Both the position numbers and the translations under genes were made by a program. Below, one piece after another: positions 41,335-50,514 of a DNA stretch of 64,000 nucleotides. Within the stretch, counting starts at the first letter, position 1, and each line of letters opens with the position of its first letter. The notes beneath the pieces are model-generated. The model was not told the DNA's origin. It was given only the letters and a program-made list of their open reading frames with translations, and made no database searches. Origin of the DNA: Terriglobus roseus (GTDB lineage: Bacteria > Acidobacteriota > Terriglobia > Terriglobales > Acidobacteriaceae); assembly GCF_900102185.1 (NCBI RefSeq), contig NZ_LT629690.1:4712001-4776000 (forward strand), written 5' to 3'.

Positions 41335-42507
41335 ATGCCGTCAACCGATGACCGTCTTTCTCCGCTCACCGAAGTACGGAATCCTGTTTCATCGGTAACA
41401 ACAGTTAAGCGTCCGCCGCACCTGAAAGCATTGACGAGCATACGCGCGCTGGCAGCACTGTATGTGGGCTTCTATCACATGGTGCGGCCGTTTGAATTGT
41501 GGGGCAGGTTTGGCGGGTTCTGGGGTGCTGGCTACACGGCTGTCAGTTTCTTCTTCTTCCTCTCCGGGTTCATCCTGGTCTACACGCATGGCGTGGAGTT
41601 TGTCAGTGGGAGGGGAGACGTAAAACGCTTTCTGGTCGCCCGCTTTGCGCGCGTGTATCCGCTGTACCTGCTTGTCACAAGCATCGCGGGAATTCTTAGC
41701 TATAAGACAATTTTTCACCCTAAGTACCACGTGATCGCGTACATCGCGCAGATGTTTATGCTTCAGTCCTGGCATATCCGCCTGACGCCGTTCTTCAATA
41801 TCGTTGCGTGGAGCTTGTCAGAAGAAGCCTTCTTTTACTTCTGTTTCCCATTCATCGCTCCACGCCTGCAGCCAAACTCCCTGCGCCATGGCATATTGCT
41901 GCTGGCGGGATGCTGTGTTCTTGCGTTGATTCCGGGCATGATCGCCATGCATCTTGACCCTGCTCGCGCCTGGCACGAGGTAGCTGTGTCCAATCGTGGG
42001 CCGGTGGTGTACGTTGTCCGACGGTTCCCACCGCTGATGCTTCCCCAGTTCCTGTGCGGCATCGTGGCGGGATGGATTTACCTGCAACGACCGATCAGCG
42101 ACGGCTTTGCAAAGGTGGCATTGGCCGTAGGAAGCGTGGTGATGGTTACCGCGTTGCTCTTCGCGGATCATCTGCCGTTCGTTCTGCTGCATAACGGTCT
42201 GCTGATTCCTTGCTATGTGCTGATTCTTTATGGGCTTGCACGTCCGAATATCGTGTCGAATGTGCTGTCGTGGTCCCCGTTTGTTTTGGCGGGGGAGGCA
42301 AGCTATGCGTTTTACCTGACGCATTTCATGTTTAACGACTGGGCAGCGTGGGTCTTTCACTGGCCGATGACGATTGCCGGCCTGGTCCCTCGGCTGCTTG
42401 TTCTTCTGCCCCTGAGTCTCCTGCTGCATTTGTATGTGGAGCGTCCGGGCCGCCGCTGGGTGATGAAGTGGTGGGATGCCCGGGCGGCGAGGTTGCAGGC
42501 CGCTTAG
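41335..42507 (+). CDS. Acyltransferase 3 (OafA/YrhL-type) membrane protein
   Basis: A 390-residue protein with about 10 membrane helices. LTSIRALAALYVGFYHMV contains the catalytic His and RALAAL signature, FFFFLSGFILVYTHG and VARFARVYPLYLL follow (conserved RxxR), and SLSEEAFFY is also typical. It O-acylates surface glycans or lipids. ATG 41335 was chosen by the adjacent promoter; the upstream frame extension carries no conserved sequence. Confidence 0.87.
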   Translation: MPSTDDRLSPLTEVRNPVSSVTTVKRPPHLKALTSIRALAALYVGFYHMVRPFELWGRFGGFWGAGYTAVSFFFFLSGFILVYTHGVEFVSGRGDVKRFLVARFARVYPLYLLVTSIAGILSYKTIFHPKYHVIAYIAQMFMLQSWHIRLTPFFNIVAWSLSEEAFFYFCFPFIAPRLQPNSLRHGILLLAGCCVLALIPGMIAMHLDPARAWHEVAVSNRGPVVYVVRRFPPLMLPQFLCGIVAGWIYLQRPISDGFAKVALAVGSVVMVTALLFADHLPFVLLHNGLLIPCYVLILYGLARPNIVSNVLSWSPFVLAGEASYAFYLTHFMFNDWAAWVFHWPMTIAGLVPRLLVLLPLSLLLHLYVERPGRRWVMKWWDARAARLQAA

Positions 42508-42549
42508 TCCAGAGGGGCGTCCGCATCGTTATTCGGCCTGGAACATCCA

Positions 42550-43482
42550 ATGACCGTGAGCAAAGTTCAGAATCACCCGTCTGTTTTACGTAAACTGCGG
42601 CAGCTCTGGAATGTTGTTCGTGAGAGCCACCGCCAACCGATGCAGGGCAAACCGAATCCGCCGAAGCTGGTGGACCCGGAAGAGCTTGGCGTTACCTTCA
42701 TTGGCCATTCTTCATTCCTTATCCAGATTGCTGGCCGCAATGTGTTGGTAGATCCCGTGTTTGCAACGCGGTTGATCCTGCTGCGTCGCGCTCGGCTGCC
42801 GGGTGTGGAGATTGACCATCTGCCGCCGATTGATGCGGTTCTGTTGACGCATGCGCATATGGATCACTTGAATCTGCCGTCGCTGCGGAGGATTGTTCGT
42901 CATGCGAAGAAGCTGACGGGCGTGGCACCGGAGGCGATTGTGCCGAAGGGCGTAAGCGATCTGGTTGCCAAGATTGGCTTTCGCAAGGTGACGGAGTTGG
43001 AGTGGTGGGAGAAGACGTCGCTTGAGGGCGATGATGTGTCCGTGACGATGACTCCTGCGAAGCACTGGGGCGCGCGCATGTTTAGCGATACGCACCGGTT
43101 GTTCGGCGGCTATGTGATTGAAGGCGCGGGGCACAGCGTGTACCACTCAGGCGATACGGCTTACTTCAATGGCTTCCGCGAGATTGGGCGCAGGTTGCAG
43201 CCGGAGATTGCGTTGCTGCCGATTGGCGCTTACTACCCGGATAGCTATCGCGCGGTGCACACTTCGCCGGAAGAGGGGTTGCAGGCGTTTCTGGATCTGG
43301 AATCTGCAACCACGATGATTCCGATGCACTACGGCACGTTTCCGCTTGGCAAAGAGCCGATGGATGAGCCGCCGGTGCGGCTGATGGCCGCGGCGAAGAA
43401 GCTTGGTGTGGCGGATCGTGTGGATGTGATGAGTGAAGGCGAGACGTTTGTGGTGAAGACGGCTGCGATGCAGTCGGTGTAA
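42550..43482 (+). CDS. Metallo-beta-lactamase-fold hydrolase (NAPE-PLD/UlaG-like)
   Basis: A 310-residue MBL-fold enzyme. VTFIGHSSFLIQIAGRNVLVDP opens the fold, LTHAHMDHL is the zinc motif, and YHSGDTAYF and IPMHYGTF complete the site. The layout matches the NAPE-PLD-like/UlaG-like branch, which hydrolyses phosphodiesters or lactones. It starts 42 nt after the acyltransferase on the same strand. Confidence 0.85.
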   Translation: MTVSKVQNHPSVLRKLRQLWNVVRESHRQPMQGKPNPPKLVDPEELGVTFIGHSSFLIQIAGRNVLVDPVFATRLILLRRARLPGVEIDHLPPIDAVLLTHAHMDHLNLPSLRRIVRHAKKLTGVAPEAIVPKGVSDLVAKIGFRKVTELEWWEKTSLEGDDVSVTMTPAKHWGARMFSDTHRLFGGYVIEGAGHSVYHSGDTAYFNGFREIGRRLQPEIALLPIGAYYPDSYRAVHTSPEEGLQAFLDLESATTMIPMHYGTFPLGKEPMDEPPVRLMAAAKKLGVADRVDVMSEGETFVVKTAAMQSV

Positions 43483-43494
43483 TTCTGAAGTGAT

Positions 43495-43791
43495 TTAGAC
43501 AGCCGCGGCGGGCGAGAGCTTTGCCGCGGCTTCTTCGTTTGTGATGCCGAGAACGTGGATCACCTTGGAGCGCGACGTGAGACCCGATGCGATTGTGATG
43601 CTTGCCTTTGGGATGTTGAGCGCGATGGCGAGATAGCGGATGAGCGCGTCGTTGGCTTTGCCATCGACGGCGGGTGCGTTCAGGGCGATCTTGATGGCGT
43701 CGCCGTAGAGGCCGATGATGCCTTCGCGTGATGCGCCGGGCTGCACGCGGACTGCGAAGCTTACGCCGCCGTCGATGCTGCGGATGTTCAT
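43495..43791 (-). CDS. DUF167/YggU family protein
   Basis: A 98-residue protein with the whole YggU pattern: FAVRVQPGASREGIIG, APAVDGKANDALIRYLA, GLTSRSKVIHVLG. Structure is known but not function. It follows yggS by 2 nt; the usual intervening yggT is absent. Confidence 0.9.
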   Translation of the reverse strand: MNIRSIDGGVSFAVRVQPGASREGIIGLYGDAIKIALNAPAVDGKANDALIRYLAIALNIPKASITIASGLTSRSKVIHVLGITNEEAAAKLSPAAAV

Positions 43792-43793
43792 TG

Positions 43794-44534
43794 TTACGAT
43801 TCTTCTTCTTTGTCGTCTTCGCGGTACTTGGTGCGGGTGCCGAAGATGGCGGAGCCTACGCGCACGCAGGTGGAGCCTTCTTCGATGGCTACTGCGAAGT
43901 CGTGCGACATGCCCATGGAGAGTTCGGGGAGTGAGAGGCCTTCAATGGTGGCTACCGCTTCGTCGCGGAGTTCGCGCAGGCGGCGGAAGTAGGGGCGTGC
44001 GCCGTCGGGATCGTCGGTGTAGGGCGGTACCATCATCAGGCCGCGGACTTCGAGGCCGTCCATCTCTTCAAGGATGTTGCGCAGCAGGCCGCTGAGGGCA
44101 TACTCGCCGATGCCGTGCTTGGTCTCTTCTTCAGAGAGTTTTACTTCGACGAGGATGGGGAGGACTTTGCCTACCTGTTCGCAGACGTCGTTGAGGCGGC
44201 GCGCGACTTTTACGCTGTCCACGGAATCGACGGCGCTGAAGACCCATGCGGCTTTGCTGGTCTTGTTGGACTGCAGGTTGCCGATGAGGTGCATTTCAAG
44301 CTGGCCCACATCTTCACCGAGGATGGTGTGGAGTTGCTGCTGCTTGTGTTCCCACTCCTGCAGGCGGTTTTCACCGAAGAGGCGCTGACCTGCGCGGAAG
44401 GCTTCGGCGACGACGTCCGGACCCCAGGTTTTGGAGACGGCCATCAGCTTCACGTCTGCGGGGTTGCGGTTGGCGCGGGCGCAGGCGGCTGCGATTTCCG
44501 CGCGTACCTGCTCTAAATTTTCTGCAATCGACAT
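43794..44534 (-). CDS. yggS: PLP homeostasis protein YggS
   Basis: A 246-residue alanine-racemase-fold protein binding PLP through the Lys in LMAVSKTWGPD. FGENRLQEWEHK, HLIGNLQSNKT and LSMGMSHDF are family signatures. It buffers pyridoxal 5'-phosphate in the cytosol. It is 9 nt after ruvB in a minus-strand operon. Confidence 0.93.
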   Translation of the reverse strand: MSIAENLEQVRAEIAAACARANRNPADVKLMAVSKTWGPDVVAEAFRAGQRLFGENRLQEWEHKQQQLHTILGEDVGQLEMHLIGNLQSNKTSKAAWVFSAVDSVDSVKVARRLNDVCEQVGKVLPILVEVKLSEEETKHGIGEYALSGLLRNILEEMDGLEVRGLMMVPPYTDDPDGARPYFRRLRELRDEAVATIEGLSLPELSMGMSHDFAVAIEEGSTCVRVGSAIFGTRTKYREDDKEEES

Positions 44535-44543
44535 AGGTTTAGC

Positions 44544-45632
44544 TTAGTCGAACAGGGTTGGCTTATCGAATTGATTTGCCTTGGTGGGCACGGGATAGCC
44601 GAAGTGCTCGTAGGCGCGGCGTGTGGCAACGCGGCCGCGGGGCGTGCGGTCGAGGAAGCCGATCTGCATGAGGAAGGGTTCGTAGACTTCTTCGAGCGCG
44701 TCTTCTTCTTCTGCCAACGCGGCGGCTAATGTGTTCAGGCCGACGGGACCGCCGTCGTACTTTTCGATGATGGTGCGGAGGAGGCGGCGGTCGAGTTCGT
44801 CGAATCCGTGCGGATCGACTTCCAGCATCTGCAGTGCGGCCTGCGCGGTCTTCTGATCGATGACGCCGTTGGCGCGGACCTGTGCGTAGTCGCGCACGCG
44901 GCGCAGGAGACGGTTGGCGATACGCGGTGTGCCGCGCGAACGCATAGCGATTTCTGCTGCGCCATCAGAATCAATCTCTACGCCGAGGACTTCCGCGCTG
45001 CGTTCAACGATGAAGCGCAGGTCGTCGTCGTTATAGAACTCGAGTCGCAGGAGGATGCCGAAGCGCGAGCGTAGTGGCGATGAAAGTAGACCGGGACGCG
45101 TGGTGGCGGCGACGAAGGTGAAGGGACGAATCTCCATCACGTGGGTGCGTGCCGCGGGGCCCTGGCCGATGATGATGTCGAGCTTGTAGTCCTCAAGCGC
45201 GGTATAGAGCTTTTCTTCCAGCACCGGCTGCAGGCGGTGGATTTCGTCGAGGAAGAGCACCTGCTTTTCGCGCAGGTTAGTGAGGATGGCGGTGAGATCG
45301 CCCTGGATTTGCAGGGCAGGGCCGCTGGTCTGCTGGAAGCCCACGTTCATCTCGTTGGCGATGATGGTGGCGAGTGTGGTTTTGCCGAGACCCGGGGGGC
45401 CGTAGAGCAGGACGTGATCGAGAGCATCGCCGCGTGATTTTGCGGCTTCGAGCGCGATGGCGAGCTGCTCTTTCGCCTTGTGCTGGCCGATGAATTCGCC
45501 GAGGCGGTTGGGCCGCAGCTTGAGTTCAAAGGCTGCGTCTTCGCCCATGCTGCTGGCGCTGACGAGGCGCTCTGCATCTGCTGAGGGAGTGGAGCGGTTC
45601 AGGTCAAAGCGCTTTTTGTTGAGAAAGTCCAT
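44544..45632 (-). CDS. ruvB: Holliday junction DNA helicase RuvB
   Basis: A 362-residue AAA+ motor for branch migration. Walker A is [11 protein letters not shown], Walker B is LFLDEIHRL, sensor and arginine finger regions are [18 protein letters not shown], and the C-terminal winged helix ends [14 protein letters not shown]. ruvA and ruvC are not adjacent. Confidence 0.96.
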   Translation of the reverse strand: MDFLNKKRFDLNRSTPSADAERLVSASSMGEDAAFELKLRPNRLGEFIGQHKAKEQLAIALEAAKSRGDALDHVLLYGPPGLGKTTLATIIANEMNVGFQQTSGPALQIQGDLTAILTNLREKQVLFLDEIHRLQPVLEEKLYTALEDYKLDIIIGQGPAARTHVMEIRPFTFVAATTRPGLLSSPLRSRFGILLRLEFYNDDDLRFIVERSAEVLGVEIDSDGAAEIAMRSRGTPRIANRLLRRVRDYAQVRANGVIDQKTAQAALQMLEVDPHGFDELDRRLLRTIIEKYDGGPVGLNTLAAALAEEEDALEEVYEPFLMQIGFLDRTPRGRVATRRAYEHFGYPVPTKANQFDKPTLFD

Positions 45633-45706
45633 CGTTCAGGTCGCTAAGGCGATGGTACGGCGAAGATTGCGCTGTGGCAACGGCGCTGCCTGATAGGCTG
45701 TGGCCC

Positions 45707-46618
45707 ATGACCCGAAAGCATGAAAACACATCGCGTTCGCTCGTCATTGTTGCGTTCGCCTGCGTTTACTTTTTTTGGGGATCGACGTTTGTTGCGATTC
45801 GCGTGGGTGTGCAGTCGCTTTCGCCTGCGTTTGTCTCGGGGTTTCGTTACTGCGCGGCGGGCGTGATTATGCTGACGGTGCTTGCGCTGCGCGGGACTCG
45901 GATTGTGTTGCCGCGTGCGGAGTTTCAGCGTGCGCTGTTGTTGGGCGTGGTGATGCTTACGGGCAATAACGTGATGATCAGTTGGGCAGAGCAGTCGCTT
46001 TCTGCCGGGCTGGCTGCGTTGCTGGCTGCGGGCATCCCCCTGATGATTGCGCTGGCGGAGACGTTTATTCCTGGCGGCACACCGTTGAATCGCATGGGCT
46101 GGCTGGGGACGGTGCTGGGGTTTGCGGGGCTGGTTGTATTGCTGGCTCCGTTGTTGCGCGGCGGTGTTGGTTCTGCTTCGACAGGCGTGGTGATCATGCT
46201 GGTGGCGGACCTGCTGTGGGTTGTGGGTTCGCTTTATTCCGGGCGCAGGCCTTCGACTGTTGATCCGCTGCTGGGTGCTGGATGGCAGATGTTGCTGGGC
46301 GGCACGTTGAGCATTGTGCTGGGATCAGCGCTGGGCGGATGGCAGAGTGCGCATTGGAATAAGAGCGCGCTGCTGGCGGTGTTGTGGCTGGTGTTCTTTG
46401 GATCGCTGGTGGGCTACACGGCGTACATGTGGCTGCTGCATCATGTGCCGGTGGCGAAGGTGGCAACGTATGCGTATGTGAATCCGATTGTGAGTGTGGC
46501 TTTGAGTTCGGTGCTGCTGCATGAGTCGCTGCATGGATCGCAGTGGATTGCGATGGCAATCATTCTGGCTTCTGTTGCGTTGGTGACGGCAAGTAAGTCA
46601 AAACCGAAGGCTGCTTAG
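45707..46618 (+). CDS. EamA/DMT-superfamily transporter
   Basis: A 303-residue protein with ten predicted helices in two EamA repeats (FFWGSTFVAIRVGVQSLSPAF; YTAYMWLLHHVPVAKVATYAYVNPIVSVAL). It exports amino acids or related metabolites; the substrate is unknown. ATG 45707 has no Shine-Dalgarno, but TAGGCT ends 7 nt upstream. It is divergent from ruvB. Confidence 0.87.
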   Translation: MTRKHENTSRSLVIVAFACVYFFWGSTFVAIRVGVQSLSPAFVSGFRYCAAGVIMLTVLALRGTRIVLPRAEFQRALLLGVVMLTGNNVMISWAEQSLSAGLAALLAAGIPLMIALAETFIPGGTPLNRMGWLGTVLGFAGLVVLLAPLLRGGVGSASTGVVIMLVADLLWVVGSLYSGRRPSTVDPLLGAGWQMLLGGTLSIVLGSALGGWQSAHWNKSALLAVLWLVFFGSLVGYTAYMWLLHHVPVAKVATYAYVNPIVSVALSSVLLHESLHGSQWIAMAIILASVALVTASKSKPKAA

Positions 46619-47943
46619 TGCGAATCCAATAGTTGTTGTGCGGCTCGGATGCCGCTGCGCAATGCGCCGTGGACTGTGCCCCAATGGCCGGTGGTGTCTG
46701 TGTGTTCGCCTGCGAAGAAGAGCGTGTCTTCGACGGGATGCGTCATCTTTTCTGAAGCGTCGACCGCGCCTGCGGGCACCCATGAATAAGCTCCACCGAA
46801 GAGTGGATCGCTGCTCCAGTCGTGGCGATGCTGCGTGACGAGTTCGTCGAGTATCTGCTGCTTTGGCACACCGAAGATGCGTGAGAGGTCGTGGCATGCG
46901 GCTTCCGCAATTTGCTCATCGGTCATTGCAGCGAAGGCTTCTGTGGATGTACCGCCCGCCCATGCTGTGAGTACGGGATCGAGTGAGGGATAGCCCGCCC
47001 AGAAGACGCGGAAGTTCAGGTCGCTTCGTTGTTCTTCGGGAAGAATGAAGGAGAGTTTTTGAAGCGCCTTCTTCTGCAGGTGATCGAGTTGTGCCCACCA
47101 ACGGTTGCGGAAGACCAGGCACATGCGAACGACTGGGCCCATCGCCATGCGGTTGGCTTGCTGCAGGATGTCAGCTGGCGCGGGAGAGAATGCAACACTG
47201 GATGATTGCAGGACACCGAGCGGCAGCGTGATGATTGCTGCGTCTGCATGAAGCGATTCGTCTGAGTGCAGTTGGACATCGACTGATCCGCGCGACCATG
47301 TGATGGATTTCACTTGTGACTGCAAACGGAGTGTTCCGCCGAGACGTGTGAAGCGTGCGGCGATTTCTTTTGGGAGGCGATGGTATCCGCCCTTTACGTG
47401 GTGAAGCGCCTCACCTTCAATGCTGTCTTCTGCTTCCTGCTGGATGGCGAGTGAGCGTACAGAGATGCGAGATGCATCGGCTGCGTTGAAGCCTTCGACG
47501 TATCCGCGAGCACCGGAATGGACGTCAGGATCGATGTTTTCGCGTTCGCACCATGCGTCGAATGCGAGGTCTTCCATGGGGTGAGCATCGCTCCATGCCG
47601 TCATCTGTTCGAGGACGTTGAATGGCGAATCTTTATCGCTGTGCGTGCCTTCGTCCTGCGGATGGAGCGAGTCGTCGCTGCAGTCGTAATTGAAGTCCTG
47701 GCCGGAGAGCTCGTAGGTTTCGAGGTTGAGGTCTTCGAGCAGCGCGAGAAGTTCTGGCGGATTGCCGTGTATGAATTCCGCGCCGAGTTCGATGTAGTTG
47801 CCGTCTTGTTGCACAGTGCGGATGCGGCCGCCGATGCGGTCCTGTGCTTCGAGCAGTGTTACCTGAAGGTCGCTGCTGGCGCGCAGTTTCATTGCAGCCA
47901 TGAGGCCTGCGACTCCTCCACCGATGACGATGACGTGTTTCAA
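46615..47943 (-). CDS. Flavin-containing amine oxidase
   Basis: A 442-residue FAD enzyme. The dinucleotide loop is VIGGGVAGLMAA, the second FAD segment is GGRIRTV and GAEFIHG, and the C-terminus FFAGEHTDTTGHWGTVHGALRSG completes the flavin pocket. It resembles monoamine/polyamine oxidases; the substrate is unknown. It overlaps the cca stop by 4 nt (ATGA), so the two are translated together. Confidence 0.87.
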   Translation of the reverse strand: MKHVIVIGGGVAGLMAAMKLRASSDLQVTLLEAQDRIGGRIRTVQQDGNYIELGAEFIHGNPPELLALLEDLNLETYELSGQDFNYDCSDDSLHPQDEGTHSDKDSPFNVLEQMTAWSDAHPMEDLAFDAWCERENIDPDVHSGARGYVEGFNAADASRISVRSLAIQQEAEDSIEGEALHHVKGGYHRLPKEIAARFTRLGGTLRLQSQVKSITWSRGSVDVQLHSDESLHADAAIITLPLGVLQSSSVAFSPAPADILQQANRMAMGPVVRMCLVFRNRWWAQLDHLQKKALQKLSFILPEEQRSDLNFRVFWAGYPSLDPVLTAWAGGTSTEAFAAMTDEQIAEAACHDLSRIFGVPKQQILDELVTQHRHDWSSDPLFGGAYSWVPAGAVDASEKMTHPVEDTLFFAGEHTDTTGHWGTVHGALRSGIRAAQQLLDSH

Positions 47944-49358
47944 CGGGCTATCTCCACGGGAGATTTTGCGAGCAGATCACGCAAGAGATTGATGGCCTCT
48001 TCGCGTGTGTGGATGGCGCCTTCGAGTTGCGCGTCTTCCAAGTCCTGCAACAGTTGTTTGAAACGCGGGCCGGGGCGGAGGCCAGCATCGATTAGGTCGC
48101 GTCCTGTAAGTAATGGCGTGGGGCGGTAGACCTCTTCGGGCGCTTTCTCGAACTCTTCTTTTGCGAAGTGGTACAAGTCCAGCAGGTTGTGCGAGCTGGT
48201 GACGTCGAGCTTGTGCAGCGCGAGATGCTCAGGGAAATCGTTCAGCCGGAAGAAGCGTTTGAGCGTGCTCTGCTTCATGTGCTTCACGTCGCCGAAGCGC
48301 ATGTGGTTGGCGACGAGTGAGACGACCTGATCGATGTCCGCCGAAGAGAAACGCAGGCGATTCATGATGGCGCGCGTCATGGTGGCGCCCACTTCTGCGT
48401 GGCCGTTGAAGCGGATGCGCGGCTTGGGATCAGCAGGATCGGGGGGACGAAAAGTTGGCGGCTTGCCTACGTCGTGCAGCAGCGCGCCCCATGCCAATGT
48501 GCCCTTCACGTTTGCGGGAAGTTGATCGAGCAGAAGCAGCGTGTGAATCCACACGTCTCCTTCAGGGTGCCATTCGGGCGGTTGCTCCACTCCTTTCATG
48601 GCGGCAACTTCTGGCAGCACGTGTTGTAGCAGACCGGTTTCGTCGAGTAGTTCAAAGGCCCGTTTCGCGTGGCCTTCGGTGAGCATTTTGGTGAGCTCGT
48701 CGCGGATGCGTTCGTTGCTGACCTGCGTGATGGTGGCGGCCTGTTGCTGGATGGCGCGCATGGTTTGCGCTTCTATGGTGAAGTCAAAGCGCGCGGCGAA
48801 ACGGACGGCGCGCAACATGCGGAGCTTATCTTCTTCGAAGCGCTTTTGAGGATCACCGATGGCGCGCACGATGCCGGCTTTCAGATCCTGCTGGCCGTTT
48901 ACGAAGTCGAGTAGCTTTTCTTTGATGTTGTCTTCGGTGAGGCCAATGGGGTCGAGCAGCATGCCGTTGATGGTGAAGTCGCGGCGTTGTACATCGTCTT
49001 CTGGTTTCTCTGCGTATTCCACGTCTACTGGGCGACGGCCGTCGACGTATTCGCCGTCGCAACGGAAGGTGGCGACTTCCGTTTGTACTTCGCAGCCTTC
49101 GCCCTTGTTGGCGTTGCATACGATGACAACGCCGAAATGCGCGCCGACGGAGAAGGTGCGGTCGAAGCCCATCATTACCTTTTCAGGGCGGGCATTGGTG
49201 GCTACGTCGTAATCCTTGGCGGCGATGCCCATGAGCAGATCGCGCACGCATCCGCCAGCGAAATAGGCGTGGAAGCCGCGGTCGTCCAGTTCTTCCACAA
49301 TGTGCAGGGCTGCTTGAAATGCAGGTGTTGCCTTCGCGTTTTCCAGTGCCTTCATCAC
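47940..49358 (-). CDS. cca: CCA tRNA nucleotidyltransferase / poly(A) polymerase family
   Basis: A 472-residue class II nucleotidyltransferase. FAGGCVRDLLMGIAAKDYDVAT holds the GG and DxD motifs, RRDFTINGMLLDP is the RRD motif, and an HD domain is present (HDVGKPPTF). It adds or repairs the tRNA CCA end or adds poly(A); both tRNAs seen here encode CCA, so repair is more likely. GTG 49358 and ATG 49355 are both possible starts. Confidence 0.85.
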   Translation of the reverse strand: MMKALENAKATPAFQAALHIVEELDDRGFHAYFAGGCVRDLLMGIAAKDYDVATNARPEKVMMGFDRTFSVGAHFGVVIVCNANKGEGCEVQTEVATFRCDGEYVDGRRPVDVEYAEKPEDDVQRRDFTINGMLLDPIGLTEDNIKEKLLDFVNGQQDLKAGIVRAIGDPQKRFEEDKLRMLRAVRFAARFDFTIEAQTMRAIQQQAATITQVSNERIRDELTKMLTEGHAKRAFELLDETGLLQHVLPEVAAMKGVEQPPEWHPEGDVWIHTLLLLDQLPANVKGTLAWGALLHDVGKPPTFRPPDPADPKPRIRFNGHAEVGATMTRAIMNRLRFSSADIDQVVSLVANHMRFGDVKHMKQSTLKRFFRLNDFPEHLALHKLDVTSSHNLLDLYHFAKEEFEKAPEEVYRPTPLLTGRDLIDAGLRPGPRFKQLLQDLEDAQLEGAIHTREEAINLLRDLLAKSPVEIAR

Positions 49359-49440
49359 TCTCTAGGATGCTCCTTTCGTGTGAGGATGTCTTTGCGGCAG
49401 CAGCGGCGCGGAAATCTGCATCAGAAAGTGTGAAGACCGC

Positions 49441-50496
49441 ATGAGCAACTCCTCAATGGAAACCGGTACGGGGTACGCGCAGTGGCGAATGGCGGCGCTG
49501 TTTGCGCTGACGCTGACGTGCGTGGTGGCGACATTGCTGTTTGCGCACACGCTGATGTTTCCCATCATTGGCGCGATTACGCTGGCTGTGGTGACGCAGC
49601 CGCTGTCTGTGTGGTTGCGTAAGCGTTGGTCGCCCACGCTGGCCGGGATTGCCATGGTGGTGCTTGTGAGCCTGGTGTTGTTCGTGCCGATGTATGTGCT
49701 GATCAAGCATCTGGTGGTGCAGGCCATTGCGCTGGCTCGCTATGTTGAGTCGGGCGGTGTGGACGACTTTTTTGCTGAGCTTGCGGTGAAGCATCCGAAG
49801 CTGGGCGATGCAATCCAAAATGCGATTACGCAGTTTGCTCCGGGGATGTCAGGCCGCGCGATTGCGGGATGGTCTGCGCCCAAGCTGGGGCAGGCGTTTG
49901 GCGCGATCGTTCACGGCATTGTGAGCATTGTGTTGCTGCTGTTTTTCTACTTCTTCCTGGTGCGGGATGAGGCGGTGGCGCTGCGTGCGTGGGAGTCGAT
50001 CTTGCCGTTGCGCGATGACGAGACATTTGATTTCAGCCGCAAGCTGCGCGACATTATCGACGCGATTTTTGCGGGGCGTTTGCTGATTGCCATGTTGCAG
50101 GGAGTGGCTTCCGGTGTGGCGTACTGGTTGGTGGGTGTGCCGGGTGCGCTGTTGTGGGGATTTGTCACGTTTATCTGCTGTTTGATCCCCGCGTTTGGCG
50201 CGTTTTTGGCGTGGGTGCCGATTTGTTTGTACGTGGGGTTGGTGCTGAGTTGGACGAAATGTCTGATCCTGGCGATCTGGTGCAGCGCTGTGGTGAGCAC
50301 CATGGATAACTTTCTCTATCCGGTGTTTGTGGGGAAGAAGACGGATCTGCATACGGGCGTAGTGTTTGTCGCCATCTTTGGCGGCTTGGCTTTCTTTGGC
50401 ATCAGTGGGTTCATCCTGGGGCCGGTTCTGGTGGCGTCGGCGATTCTGCTGTTGCAGATATGGAAGCAGCGGCTGGCGGAAGCAGGCGTGCACTAA
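49441..50496 (+). CDS. AI-2E family transporter
   Basis: A 351-residue membrane protein of the AI-2E/TqsA family with about 8 helices (MFPIIGAITLAVVTQPLSVWL at the start, GGLAFFGISGFILGPVLVASAILLL at the end). The family includes quorum-signal exporters and Na+/H+ antiporters. It is divergent from cca and 18 nt before tsaD. Confidence 0.88.
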   Translation: MSNSSMETGTGYAQWRMAALFALTLTCVVATLLFAHTLMFPIIGAITLAVVTQPLSVWLRKRWSPTLAGIAMVVLVSLVLFVPMYVLIKHLVVQAIALARYVESGGVDDFFAELAVKHPKLGDAIQNAITQFAPGMSGRAIAGWSAPKLGQAFGAIVHGIVSIVLLLFFYFFLVRDEAVALRAWESILPLRDDETFDFSRKLRDIIDAIFAGRLLIAMLQGVASGVAYWLVGVPGALLWGFVTFICCLIPAFGAFLAWVPICLYVGLVLSWTKCLILAIWCSAVVSTMDNFLYPVFVGKKTDLHTGVVFVAIFGGLAFFGISGFILGPVLVASAILLLQIWKQRLAEAGVH

Positions 50497-50514
50497 TCCC
50501 GATACGATAAAGAG

